A stretch of 64,000 nt of DNA from Bacteroidota bacterium. GTDB lineage: Bacteria; Bacteroidota; Bacteroidia; Chitinophagales; Chitinophagaceae. Under the pieces are notes generated by a model. The model was not told the DNA's origin, did not search any database, and was given only the letters and a program-made list of their open reading frames with translations. The stretch is from positions 1-64,000 of the forward strand of contig SYIK01000010.1 of NCBI GenBank assembly GCA_005798905.1. The letters are read 5' to 3'. Below are positions 34,557 through 45,400 of this stretch, piece after piece; position 1 is the stretch's first letter; each line of letters begins with the position of its first letter. Position numbers and translations under genes: made by a program.

Positions 34557-35477
34557 CTACACTTTATCCCCTAATAAAGCCAATAATACTACTGCTAAAT
34601 AAATATAACTCCCAAACATCACTCGCCTTGCCGATTTCACATCCATATTGCGATATAGATTAACACATTGAATTACCATAAAAAAATTGGCGATTGCTAC
34701 AATTATTAAACTTACCCATCCGCTTATTCCAATAAAGTATGGAATTACTCCAATAGGAATTAGCAGCAATGAATAAATTACCGTTTGCAATGCAGTAAAT
34801 TTTGTTGGCCCTTGTTTGCTTGGCAACAATTTAAATCCAGCATTCGTATAGTCCTGATGTGCCACCCAAGCAATAGCCCAAAAATGAGGGAATTGCCAAA
34901 AGAACTGTAAAAAAAACAATGTCCATCCACCAATTGAAAGTTCATCAGTCCCTGCTGTCCAACCAATCAAACATGGCAATGCGCCCGGAAGCGCTCCAAC
35001 CAATACTGCTATTGCATTTACTTTTTTAAGTGGAGTATATATAAAAGCATAAAGAAATAATCCCAGCCCAGCTAAGCCTGCAGACAGGTTATTAAAAAAA
35101 TATGCAAGAATGAATATCCCCGACAAGCCGATAGTAAGTGCAAAAATCCACCCTTCCATAACAGTCATCCTTCCAGATGCTATAGGGCGAGATGCAGTCC
35201 TTTTCATCAATGCGTCAGTTTCTTTTTCTACAACATGATTGATCGCATTCGCACCACCTATTACTAGCAAACCTCCAATAGCTAATAAAAGTGCCATTAA
35301 TAATGGGTTTTCGTACTTTGATTCCAAATTGGGTGTTAATAAAAAACTTATAACACACGAAAAGGCAACCATGATACTAAGCGACATTTTTATTAGTTGC
35401 AAATAGTCTTTTATCTTGGCTCCAATATTTAAAGAACTGTTTTTATTATCGTTTACTTCTTCCTGCATATTCAACAC
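34557..35477 (-). CDS. cyoE: Protoheme IX farnesyltransferase
   Basis: This 306-residue UbiA-superfamily membrane enzyme makes heme O from heme B. The first aspartate-rich motif reads NAINHVVEKETDALMKRTASRP (shown here only in part as NHVVEKETDALM), and the second includes HFWAIAWVAHQDY. There are about nine membrane segments. It works upstream of the heme A synthase at 22035. Start alternatives MLNM are three codons apart. It lies in the oxidase operon between coxA and the subunit III genes. Confidence 0.93.
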   Translation of the reverse strand: MLNMQEEVNDNKNSSLNIGAKIKDYLQLIKMSLSIMVAFSCVISFLLTPNLESKYENPLLMALLLAIGGLLVIGGANAINHVVEKETDALMKRTASRPIASGRMTVMEGWIFALTIGLSGIFILAYFFNNLSAGLAGLGLFLYAFIYTPLKKVNAIAVLVGALPGALPCLIGWTAGTDELSIGGWTLFFLQFFWQFPHFWAIAWVAHQDYTNAGFKLLPSKQGPTKFTALQTVIYSLLLIPIGVIPYFIGISGWVSLIIVAIANFFMVIQCVNLYRNMDVKSARRVMFGSYIYLAVVLLALLGDKV

Positions 35478-35502
35478 CCTCTATTCAACTTTTACTTTTG
35501 TT

Positions 35503-37311
35503 CTAATGGTCTTTCGATTCATCTGCACCAAATGGTTCTGTTTGAGGAATAAAAGATCTTCCTCCTTTTCCGTAATCGTACGGCCAACGATGAACTTCTG
35601 GAATTTCGCCTGGCCAGTTTCCGTGTCCTGGATTAATTGGAGTCGTCCACTCTAATGTATTTGAACCCCAAGGATTTTGTACTCTCACTTTTCTTCCTTT
35701 GAAAATAGAATAGAAGAAATTAAAAACAAACATCAATTGTATTGCAAATACAATGATTGTAACAATTGAAATTAATTTATTCAAATCTTCAAATTGATTA
35801 AAAGAATGCCATCCTCTCAAGTCAAGATAACGACGAGGGACACCTGCTAATCCTTCGTAATGCATTGGCCAAAAAATTAGGTAGGCACAAATAATTGTCC
35901 CCCAAAAATGAATGTAGCCAAGCGTGTTATTTAAATATCGGCCAAACATTTTTGGAAACCAATGATAAATGCCGGCGAACATACCAAACATAGAAGCAAC
36001 TCCCATTACAATATGAAAATGTGCAACAACAAATTTTGTGTCGTGTAGATAAATATCAATGGTAGAATTTCCAAGAAACAGTCCCGTTAATCCGCCAGAA
36101 ATAAAAAGACTTACAAATCCGATTGCAAATATCATTGCTGGTGTAAAACGAATGCTTCCGCGCCAAAGTGTAGTAAGCCAATTAAATACTTTAATAGCTG
36201 ATGGAACCGCAATCAATAATGTTAATAGGACAAAGACTGATCCCAGAAAAGGATTTAATCCTGTTACAAACATGTGATGAGCCCAAACCAAAAATCCAAG
36301 TGAACAAATTGCAAACATAGAACCAATCATTGCCATATAGCCAAAAATTGGTTTTTTAGAGTTTACACTCAAAATTTCCGACACCATTCCCATTGCAGGC
36401 AATAAAATGATATAAACCTCTGGATGGCCTAAAAACCAAAATAAGTGTTGGAATAATATTGCACTACCACCTTCATTGGGAAGAATTTCTCCAGCAATTA
36501 CAATATCACTTAAGTAAAAACTTGTTCCAAGATTTCTATCAAATAGTAATAAAATAGCTCCTGAAAGGAGCACTGGAAACGAAAGCACTCCAAGAATAGA
36601 AGTGAAAAGAATTGCCCACATTGGTAATGGCAACCTTGTCATACTCATTCCTTTTGTACGCATATTAAGAATAGTTGCTATATAATTTAACCCTCCTAAT
36701 AAAGAAGATACAATAAACATAGCCATGCTAATCAACCAAAGATCCATTCCAATTTTCAAACCATCACCAGACTGACCTAGTGCACTTAACGGAGGATAAA
36801 TGGTCCAACCGCCAGAAGCCGGTCCTGTATGTACAAATAGGGATGATAGCATAATCACACTCGCTAAAAAGAAAAACCAATACGAAAGCATATTAAGAAA
36901 TGGCGATGCCATATCTCTTGCACCAATTTGTAGTGGTATTAATAGATTTGCAAAAGTTCCACTTAAACCAGCAGTTAAAACAAAAAACACTAATACGGTT
37001 CCGTGGATAGTTACAAGCGCATAATAAAACTCAGGCTGTATAACTCCTCCTTTTGCCCATCTTCCCAAAAATGTTTCTAAAATTGGAAACGTTTGTTCGG
37101 GAAACCCCAATTGCAAACGGAATAGTACAGAAAACAATCCACCAATAATAGCCCAAACGATTCCAGTTATTAAAAACTGTTTACCAATCGTTTTGTGATC
37201 TTGGCTGAAAATATATTTTGAAACAAATGATTGCTGCTGATGATGAACATCGCTGTGCTCGCTATGATTGGTATCAGTCGTGTGGTCGTTTAATGTTGCT
37301 TCGTTGCTCAT
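35503..37311 (-). CDS. coxA: Cytochrome c oxidase subunit I
   Basis: This 602-residue protein has twelve membrane segments and is the heme-copper catalytic core. WFLGHPEVYIILLPA contains the CuB histidine and the cross-linked tyrosine. A second histidine pair stands in WAHHMFVTGL. KFVVAHFHIVMGVASMFG near residue 420 carries the high- and low-spin heme ligands. The HPEVY motif marks an A-type (aa3) oxidase. It would reduce oxygen with electrons from CuA of subunit II. Confidence 0.96.
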   Translation of the reverse strand: MSNEATLNDHTTDTNHSEHSDVHHQQQSFVSKYIFSQDHKTIGKQFLITGIVWAIIGGLFSVLFRLQLGFPEQTFPILETFLGRWAKGGVIQPEFYYALVTIHGTVLVFFVLTAGLSGTFANLLIPLQIGARDMASPFLNMLSYWFFFLASVIMLSSLFVHTGPASGGWTIYPPLSALGQSGDGLKIGMDLWLISMAMFIVSSLLGGLNYIATILNMRTKGMSMTRLPLPMWAILFTSILGVLSFPVLLSGAILLLFDRNLGTSFYLSDIVIAGEILPNEGGSAILFQHLFWFLGHPEVYIILLPAMGMVSEILSVNSKKPIFGYMAMIGSMFAICSLGFLVWAHHMFVTGLNPFLGSVFVLLTLLIAVPSAIKVFNWLTTLWRGSIRFTPAMIFAIGFVSLFISGGLTGLFLGNSTIDIYLHDTKFVVAHFHIVMGVASMFGMFAGIYHWFPKMFGRYLNNTLGYIHFWGTIICAYLIFWPMHYEGLAGVPRRYLDLRGWHSFNQFEDLNKLISIVTIIVFAIQLMFVFNFFYSIFKGRKVRVQNPWGSNTLEWTTPINPGHGNWPGEIPEVHRWPYDYGKGGRSFIPQTEPFGADESKDH

Positions 37312-37354
37312 AAATCTTTATTTATTAGATATCCTAAAAGTTTATCAAAAAATA

Positions 37355-38386
37355 TTAATGTTCTTTTGTTACTGCCGCAATTGTTTTGCTAATTGGTTCT
37401 TGTTCTGGAAAAATTTCGAGATATTTTGGGGTTTTTGCCGCCATCCAAATATCATATTCTTCTTGTGTTTCCACTACCACAATTCCTCTCATACTGTAAT
37501 GCCCTTTTCCACATAGCTGGTTACAAGAAATTTCAAATACGAATTCAGGATCATTATTTTCTTGTCGCATTTGCTTTGTGGTTTTCGTTGGAGTAAACCA
37601 CATGGTAGTTGGTGTACCAGGAACAGCATCCATCTTCATACGAAAATGAGGAAGACCGACACTATGAATTACATCTTGAGAATTGATTACTAGCCTTACC
37701 GGCTTGTTTACCACTAAATGCATCTCTTGATTAACAACAATATCGTCAAAATTTGCAGCGTCATCCCAAAGTTGCCCTAATGTATTTCCTTTTGATGCGT
37801 CAATATTTTTATAATACTTTTTACCAAGCTCATCGTCTTTTCCAGGATAACGAAATATCCACTCATATTGCTTTCCTGTAACTTCTACATACGTTGTTCC
37901 TTGTGGTGCTTCGCCCGTTATTCTATACCAATAATAAAGACCGAAACCAACCATAACAGTTAGTACAATTGCTGGCACTACTGTCCATATAATCTCTAAT
38001 CGGTTGTCGTGTGGAAAATAAAACACTTCTCTTTTTTCAGTTTCTTGATATTTGAATGAAAACCAAAACAACAAAATCTGTGTAATAACAAATACAATAC
38101 CCGTAAGAATTAGGGTTATTTTGAGCATTTTGTCTATATCAATACCATGATCGGAAGCGGCAGAGCCTAATTGTAATATTTTTCCAGAAAGTTTCTCATT
38201 GCAATAATAAACGCCAATCAACCCCACCACAAGAAAAACCAACAATAAAAACGCATTAATACGGTTGTTTTGTTTTCTCGACTTTTCTTCTCCACGTAAT
38301 ATCGAAACATATTCACTAGCTTTTGCTATTTGAAAAGTAATTAAAAAGCCAAACAACAAAATCGCTATTATTAAAAGAGTCTGCAT
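37355..38386 (-). CDS. coxB: Cytochrome c oxidase subunit II
   Basis: This 343-residue protein has three predicted hydrophobic helices near residues 1-20, 45-65 and 90-115, followed by a cupredoxin domain. The CuA site is seen as HSVGLPHFRMK and SCNQLCGKGHYSM. The aromatic electron-entry patch WIFRYPG is present. No cytochrome c domain is fused, so electrons come from ActE or ActA of the neighbouring complex, or from a small soluble carrier. Confidence 0.95.
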   Translation of the reverse strand: MQTLLIIAILLFGFLITFQIAKASEYVSILRGEEKSRKQNNRINAFLLLVFLVVGLIGVYYCNEKLSGKILQLGSAASDHGIDIDKMLKITLILTGIVFVITQILLFWFSFKYQETEKREVFYFPHDNRLEIIWTVVPAIVLTVMVGFGLYYWYRITGEAPQGTTYVEVTGKQYEWIFRYPGKDDELGKKYYKNIDASKGNTLGQLWDDAANFDDIVVNQEMHLVVNKPVRLVINSQDVIHSVGLPHFRMKMDAVPGTPTTMWFTPTKTTKQMRQENNDPEFVFEISCNQLCGKGHYSMRGIVVVETQEEYDIWMAAKTPKYLEIFPEQEPISKTIAAVTKEH

Positions 38387-38442
38387 ATTCTTAAGTTCGT
38401 TTTATGAATTTTACAAAACTAATTGTAGAATCCTCAATTGTT

Positions 38443-39669
38443 TTAGGTATGATGTATAACGCTTTCTTTAAAAAATGGATGATATTTTGGTACTAATGCA
38501 TGCTTGCTTAAAGTTCTTCCTGTTAAAAACATAATTAACCCTACAAATCCTGCAGCAATTCCCAAATCGTACAATATCATTGGTACATGATCTCTTGAAG
38601 GCCCTGGATGAACCATTTGGAAAAAATCGAGCCAGTGGCCAAAGATGATTAACACTGCCAATAAAGTAATTGTCATATAATTTCTTTTGGCATCTCTTTT
38701 CATTAACAATAGCAATGGACCCAAAAAGTTAATAATAAGGCTAAAAAAGAAAACTATTTTATAAACGCCATTTACTCTTGGTTGAAAATAAATGGTTTCC
38801 TCGGGTTGGTTACTGTACCAAATCAACATATACTGACTAAACCATAAATAAGTCCAAAACACAGAAAATCCAAACATAAATTTTCCTAAATCGTGCAAAT
38901 GTTCTTGGTTGGTATATTCTAAATATCCTTTGTTTTTCAAATACACTACATAAAGTGCTATCAAAGCCATACCCGATACAAACGTACTTGCAAATGTATA
39001 CCAACTATACATAGTGCTGTACCAATGAGCATCGATGCTCATTAACCAAAGCCAAGGAATCGTTGACATTACTGTTAATGAAAAAACAATCATAAACAAT
39101 GCTGCCCAAATTGTATTTTTCCAAATAAATTTTTTTCCAACTTCAACACCCATTGGACCAATATCAGTGCTGTGTGATAAGGATCGTATTTTTTTACCAA
39201 GTACCCACCATAAAAAAATGGTTAGCACTGTCCAAACTGTAAAAAAGGTTTTATTTAAAAATCCGCTTTTGTGAAGTAAAATAGGATCGTGTTTTACATG
39301 TTCAGTATCTGTCCAGTGGTAAATAGCGTGATCGCCACCAAAAACTATTGCCAATAAAATAGCTCCGCAAATAATCCCAATTACAGGAACTGCTGATGAA
39401 ATAGCTTCGGGTATTCTTCTAAAACTAGTAGCCCATCCGCCCCATGCTAAGATAGTAGTACAAATAAAAAACATGGCAGCATTTACAACTAACAAAAAGA
39501 AAACACTGTTTTGTAAAAGACTTGCCCAAAATCGAGACCGATCATGTTCATCTTCGGATGAACCATAATTGATGTACAATAGCAATACAGAAAGTACTCC
39601 TATAGTCATCAACACATACGACAACAAGCTGTACTTTTTAGTTATTTCAAATTTTTCGCGAATAGACAT
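38443..39669 (-). CDS. actF: Alternative complex III subunit ActF
   Basis: This 408-residue protein has about ten membrane segments of the NrfD/PsrC-like type found in ACIII. It has WASLLQNSVFFLLVVNAAMF, a conserved stretch with SIDAHWYSTMYSWYTF and a DFFQMVHPG segment near the end (quoted in parts). It pairs with ActC to form the membrane core of the quinol:cytochrome c oxidoreductase. It lies between actE and coxB. Confidence 0.9.
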   Translation of the reverse strand: MSIREKFEITKKYSLLSYVLMTIGVLSVLLLYINYGSSEDEHDRSRFWASLLQNSVFFLLVVNAAMFFICTTILAWGGWATSFRRIPEAISSAVPVIGIICGAILLAIVFGGDHAIYHWTDTEHVKHDPILLHKSGFLNKTFFTVWTVLTIFLWWVLGKKIRSLSHSTDIGPMGVEVGKKFIWKNTIWAALFMIVFSLTVMSTIPWLWLMSIDAHWYSTMYSWYTFASTFVSGMALIALYVVYLKNKGYLEYTNQEHLHDLGKFMFGFSVFWTYLWFSQYMLIWYSNQPEETIYFQPRVNGVYKIVFFFSLIINFLGPLLLLMKRDAKRNYMTITLLAVLIIFGHWLDFFQMVHPGPSRDHVPMILYDLGIAAGFVGLIMFLTGRTLSKHALVPKYHPFFKESVIHHT

Positions 39670-39701
39670 TTCTTGTTTTTTATTTTCTTCAAAAAATAAT
39701 T

Positions 39702-40304
39702 TTAGTTTTTTGCAACATCACCCCCACTTGCTAGCCTTTGTTTTTGTTTTATATAATAGACAATCATCCACCTTTGTTTTGTACTTAATTGAGAAATGAA
39801 TGAGCCCATCATGTTTTTACCATACGTTACGGAGTGAAACATAGTACCCTCTGCCATAGCAATTGCAACTGGGTCTGAAATTAAATTTCTAGGTGCTGCA
39901 GGAAAAGGACCGTCGCCAGTTTTCCATAATGGCCCATTTCCATCCAATTTATCACCGTGACAAATTGCACAATTCACCAAAAATAATCTTGTTGCTTCTA
40001 AATAATCTTTCTCATCTAAAGATGATACGGGATTTTTTATACTTTTAGAATTGGCATATCCAAAAGAATCATTTTTATAAATATAAGCCGACATGTCGCC
40101 TCGAGCAACAGTTCCTTGCACAGGTGTTGCATTATAATTTATTCCTTTTTCAAGTAAATTTTCAGTCGTTGCGTAGGTTTCGTAAGCTCGGCTATAAGCC
40201 ATGTCTGGCATATATGTTGTTCCTGTTTCTTCTGTATTATTTGTACAACTAAATACAGAAAGTATTACAATAAAAACAGTAAACACAATTGTAATCTTTT
40301 TCAT
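39702..40304 (-). CDS. actE: Alternative complex III monoheme cytochrome c ActE
   Basis: This 200-residue lipoprotein has a signal ending at Cys20 (VFSC). It carries a single CAICHGD heme motif near residue 125 and a GSFISQLS methionine region before it ends. The start at 40304 gives the lipoprotein signal; a start eight codons upstream is possible. ActE takes electrons from the pentaheme part of ActA and can hand them to the oxidase. Confidence 0.9.
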   Translation of the reverse strand: MKKITIVFTVFIVILSVFSCTNNTEETGTTYMPDMAYSRAYETYATTENLLEKGINYNATPVQGTVARGDMSAYIYKNDSFGYANSKSIKNPVSSLDEKDYLEATRLFLVNCAICHGDKLDGNGPLWKTGDGPFPAAPRNLISDPVAIAMAEGTMFHSVTYGKNMMGSFISQLSTKQRWMIVYYIKQKQRLASGGDVAKN

Positions 40305-40334
40305 TCTGAAATAATTAAATAAACTCATTTAGTT

Positions 40335-40916
40335 CTATTGTTTACCTTTTTCAAATATTTTAATTTCTTTATCATAACGGCCCAACCACCATTCGGTTTC
40401 TTTGTAATCCACTACCACATCTGTTGCACCAACGTTTTGTAAAAAAGCAACGGCTTCTTTTTCGTTCGTCTTTTCTGTACATTCTAAAGCCATCACAAAT
40501 AAATCATCTGTTGATCGAAGATTGAAATGATCCTTTTTTACAAATGGAGCCATTTGGCACAAGTAACAAAAAGTAAGCACCATTCCCACTGCCGAAAAAA
40601 GAACAGTAAGTTCAAAAATAATTGGAATCCAAGCTGGAAGTGAAAAAAATGGTTTTCCTCCAATATTTAATGGCCAATCTTTTGTTGCTACCCAAGTAAT
40701 AAATCCAAGAGCTGTAGCAGTTCCTGTAATCCCATAAATGAACCCTGCAGTATGAATACTTGTATCACGAAGTCCCATTACTTTATCAAGTCCATGAATT
40801 GGGAATGGGGTAAATACATCGTGTATTTTATAGCCGGATTTGCGTACTTGTTTTACGGCAGGAAACAAAACTGCTTCATCGTCAAAACTTCCAACTATGA
40901 ATTTTTTTACAGCCAT
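40335..40916 (-). CDS. actD: Alternative complex III subunit ActD (DUF3341)
   Basis: This 193-residue protein has two membrane helices near the centre (about residues 60-80 and 95-118). It has FPIHGLDKVMGLRDT and DWPLNIGGKPFFSLPAWIPI, the standard DUF3341 phrases. ActD is a small membrane subunit of ACIII at the ActC/ActF interface. It stands between actC and actE in the normal order. Confidence 0.92.
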   Translation of the reverse strand: MAVKKFIVGSFDDEAVLFPAVKQVRKSGYKIHDVFTPFPIHGLDKVMGLRDTSIHTAGFIYGITGTATALGFITWVATKDWPLNIGGKPFFSLPAWIPIIFELTVLFSAVGMVLTFCYLCQMAPFVKKDHFNLRSTDDLFVMALECTEKTNEKEAVAFLQNVGATDVVVDYKETEWWLGRYDKEIKIFEKGKQ

Positions 40917-40942
40917 ATGATTATTTCTAATTTCTTTTTTAT

Positions 40943-42397
40943 TTATGCTCCGTGATCGTGCGAATGTTCTTTTACAAAATCATCCGATCCTTGTTTTTCT
41001 ATTTCGTTCATTTTATTTTTATACCCATCGCCACTTCTTTTCAAAATATGTTTGATTTCTGCCAAAGCAACAACTGGAAAGTATTTTGTAAAAAGAAAAT
41101 AACAAGTAAAAAATAAGCCAAAGGTTCCCAAGTAAAATCCAATTTCCCAAATTGATGGCGTATAATAAGTACTCCACGAAGAAGGTAAATAATCCCGATA
41201 AACAGAAGTAACAATAATCACAAATCTTTCAAACCACATTCCTATATTTACTAAAATCGACATAAAAAAAGTAATGGTTATATTCCTTCTCATTTTGCTA
41301 CTCCAAAATATTTGTGGCGACAATACATTACATCCCATCATAATCCAATAACTCCATCCGTACGGACTGTTTAGATTTAACCTGTTTTCCATAAAGGCAA
41401 AACTTTCGTATTGGTTGGCGCCATACCACGACATAAACAATTCGGTTAAATATGCAATACCCACAATAGAGCCAGTGAGAATAATAACTTTATTCATCAC
41501 TTCAATGTGTTCAATTGTAATATATTGTTCAAGTCCTAAAACTTTTCTTGTTATAACCAATAAAGTTTGCACCATTGCAAATCCTGAGAAAATAGCTCCT
41601 GCAACAAAATATGGTGGAAAAATAGTTGTATGCCATCCCGGAATTACCGATGTGGCAAAGTCGAATGATACAATTGTATGTACTGATAATACAAGTGGTG
41701 TGCTTAATCCCGCAAGAACCAATGAAAGTGATTCATGACGTTGCCAATGTTTTGTACTTCCTGTCCAACCAAATGCGGTAATTCCATAAAATAATTTGCG
41801 CCATTTTTTCTTTGCACGATCGCGCAAAGAAGCAAGATCCGGTAGTAACCCGCTGTACCAAAATAAAAGAGATACAGTAAAATAAGTGGAGATTGCAAAT
41901 ACGTCCCAAAGTAGTGGCGAGTTAAAGTTTACCCATAAAGGACCTCGTGTATTAGGATAAGGAAGGGAGAAAAATATGTCCCATACTCTACCCATATGAA
42001 ATATAGGAAACTGGCCAGCACACATTACAGCAAAAATTGTCATCGCTTCAGCCGCTCGGTTTACTCCTGTTCTCCATCCTTGACGAAATAATAAAAGTAT
42101 GGCGGAAATTAATGTTCCAGCATGTCCAATTCCAATCCACCAAACGAAATTGGTAATATCCCATCCCCAGCCAATTGTTTTATTTAAATTCCACTGACCA
42201 ACACCATAAATTACTTCCATTGTTACTGAAACAACACCAAATAGTAAAAAGGCAAGTGAAATAGAGAATCCAATCCACCAAGCTCTTGATGGTTTTGATT
42301 CTACTGGTCGGCAAATATCTTCAGTTACCTGATGATATTCCTTGTTTCCTTTTACTAAAGGCGGTCTTACCTGTGACTCGTATCTAAGTAGTGACAT
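40943..42397 (-). CDS. actC: Alternative complex III subunit ActC
   Basis: This 484-residue NrfD-like membrane protein has ten segments and is the likely quinol-oxidising subunit. Stretches such as WWIGIGHAGTLISAILLL and RAAEAMTIFAVMCAGQFP are typical. The conserved acidic and histidine residues of the proposed proton path (GHAG, HRGP-like RGPLWVNF) are present. A His-rich C terminus ends HSHDHGA. It follows actB after a 76-base gap. Confidence 0.93.
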   Translation of the reverse strand: MSLLRYESQVRPPLVKGNKEYHQVTEDICRPVESKPSRAWWIGFSISLAFLLFGVVSVTMEVIYGVGQWNLNKTIGWGWDITNFVWWIGIGHAGTLISAILLLFRQGWRTGVNRAAEAMTIFAVMCAGQFPIFHMGRVWDIFFSLPYPNTRGPLWVNFNSPLLWDVFAISTYFTVSLLFWYSGLLPDLASLRDRAKKKWRKLFYGITAFGWTGSTKHWQRHESLSLVLAGLSTPLVLSVHTIVSFDFATSVIPGWHTTIFPPYFVAGAIFSGFAMVQTLLVITRKVLGLEQYITIEHIEVMNKVIILTGSIVGIAYLTELFMSWYGANQYESFAFMENRLNLNSPYGWSYWIMMGCNVLSPQIFWSSKMRRNITITFFMSILVNIGMWFERFVIIVTSVYRDYLPSSWSTYYTPSIWEIGFYLGTFGLFFTCYFLFTKYFPVVALAEIKHILKRSGDGYKNKMNEIEKQGSDDFVKEHSHDHGA

Positions 42398-42473
42398 AAT
42401 TCAAGTTTGAGTTGTAACTTTTGTTACTGTCTCTTTTATTTTTATAAATCAACTATTATTCCTTTTTAAATTC

Positions 42474-45400
42474 TTAATGATGTGCTTCAGTTTTTACCTC
42501 TTCGTGGTGTTCTACTTCTTCCACATCATCTGTGTTTCTAATTTTTGCCAAATAATTTACATTCGGCAAAGTGTGAATTTGTTCAATAACATAAAACAAG
42601 CGCTGTTCATTTTCCACTCTTGCTTTACTAATCTTACTTTCTTTATCATGAACATTTCCAAATACAATCGCTTCAGTAGGGCAAGCTGTCATACATGCTG
42701 TTCTTGCATCTCCATCTATTAAAACTCTATTTTCTTTTTTAGCATTTAGTTTTCCTTCCTGAACACGTTGAACACAAAAAGAACATTTTTCGATAACACC
42801 ACGACTTCTTACGGTTACATCCGGATTTAAAACCATTCTTGTAAGATCGTCATTCATTTGATGTACAACCGGATCCAATTTGCCAACTATTTTTTGATCT
42901 TGGTTATTCGGAAAACTATCTGCTCCTAAATAATCAGCCCAGTTAAACCTACGAACTTTATACGGGCAGTTGTTGGCACAATAACGCGTGCCAATACAAC
43001 GATTATATGCCATTTGATTCATGCCTTCAGCACTATGGTTAGTAGCTGCAACCGGACAAACATTTTCGCAAGGCGCATTATCGCAATGTTGGCACATCAT
43101 TGGTTGAAAAACTACAGACTTTAAATCATCTGCATTTTCTTTATCGCTAACAAAATAGCGGTCGATGCGTAACCAATGCATATCGTGATAACGCACTACT
43201 TCGCTTTTTCCAACAACAGGTACATTATTTTCTGCATGACAAGCAACAACACAAGCTCCACAAGCAACACAACTATTCATGTCAACACTCATTCCCCATT
43301 TTAAACCAGGTTGTGCATGATCGGGATAAAGAGTTCCTTCTTTGCGATAATCTCCTGTTAATGGTGCATAGCTTTTTGCAAGATCGTCACGGAACTTTTT
43401 GTATTGATCAGGATCTTTTTTGAAGCTTGCTAAACTTGTTTCTTTTACAACTTCTTTTCTGTCTTCGTAAGAATTATGTATTTGTGTTTGCGCAACCTTG
43501 TATTTTTTCCCTGTGTTTGTTACTGAAACATTACGAGAAAAATATTCAGTAGTAACTCCATTTGAACTACTAAAAACAAATGCGTTTTTACCTGCACCTT
43601 CAACCACTTTTCCCAAACTACCCGTACGGCCATAACCAACTGCCACCGCAATCGTATTAGCATTCATTCCTGGTAAAATAAGTACAGGAAGTTCAATTTC
43701 TTTATTATCCTTCGTAATTTTTACAACTGGTTTTTCTGGAAAATATTCGTACTTGTTTATTTCTCTTTCTTTTCCTTTTACTAAATCAATTCCTAAAATT
43801 TCTTTTGCCATCGACATAGACATAACTGCATAGTTGTCCCAGGTGGCCTTTGTAATTGGATCGGGTAATTCCTGTAACCAAGGATTTCCTGCTTGCTTTC
43901 CTGTTCCCATTGAAACTTTTTGGTATAAAACTAGTTCAATATTTCCCCCTTTTTTTTCAGAAGAAATTGAAGCTACAGCTACATTAAATCCACTTTTATT
44001 AAACGAGCCAGTTGTTGAATTATTAGAAACGGATTCTAAAACTCCATTTTGTAAAGCAACATCAAACGCTGCCGAAGAGCCTAATTTTTCAATCCAATAT
44101 TGTTTGAAATAAGTTTCGTAATCATTCGTATTTCCGCTCCACTTTAATAGCGATGTTTGATAAGGCCTCGTTTTAAACAACGGATGAATGGTTGGTTGAA
44201 TAAAACTGATATGGTTTGATTTTGGTTCTGTTTCGCCCCAGCTTTCTAAATAATGATGTGTAGGTACTAAAAAAGTACACAGTTCACTTGTTTCATCTAG
44301 TTTTTCTGTAAACGAAATAGTAACTTTTACTTTCTTTAATGCTGATGTAAATTTTTCTGCGGCATGATAATCGTAAGCAGGATTTGCACCGTAAATCATT
44401 AATGTACCAACTTGCCCTGCTTCCATTTTGTCAACAAGTTCATTCATTTCCTTGTCAATTCCTTGGCGGCAATTAATAGTCGTTGACCAATCAATTGCAT
44501 TGCCATAAGCATTTATCAATTCATTGATTCCGTTAATAATAGTTTGAATTGCAACATCATTACTACCACAAACCACCAACGCATTTCCGCGATGTGCCTT
44601 TAGTTCAGCAGCAACTTTATCTATTGAAGCTTTTTGTTTTTTATCTAAAATTGGAGTAGAAACCGAGCCGTCTAACACAGAATATAATGCAAGAACCAAA
44701 GCACCTGTTTCGGATGGGCGATGGGTAATTCTTTCATCTGCACTTGCACCTGTTGTACTTAAATAGCTTTCGAATTGAAAGTGTTTACTCATTTCCAAAT
44801 TACCGCCTTTGAGTTTTCTTTGTTGAACATATTGACGAGAAAACTCAACAGGGCTAAGCCAAGTGCCAAGAAAATCAGCACCAAAACTTACAATTACTTT
44901 TGCCTTTTCAAAATTGTACGAAGGAATAGCTCTTTTGCCAAAACAGGTTTCATTTGCCAACAACATTCCAGAGAAAGAGTCCGCATCGTATTGAATATGT
45001 TTTAAACTTGGATATTTTGCAATAACTGCTTTTGTTGATGGAGAAGTTATCGTACTTGTCAATAAAACAGGATTAGACACGCCTGCCATTGCATTTATTA
45101 TTAATTCATCCAACTGTTCAAATGTTGGAACTTCTTCAAACTTGTCTCCAACTTTTCTTTTTGGATGTGTCAAGCGATAGGTGTCGTATAAATCTAAAAC
45201 CGAAGCTTGCGCCCTTGCATTTGTTCCGCCTTTTGTAAATACACTTAATTCGTTTCCTTCAATTTTTATTGGTCGGCCATCTCTTACTTTAGCAACAATG
45301 GGAATTGCATCTCCATCTTGTACATAAGTGGTTGCATAATATTTTGCAACACCTGGAGAAATTTCGGCAGGTTTATTACCAAATGGAATTGCATTTTTAA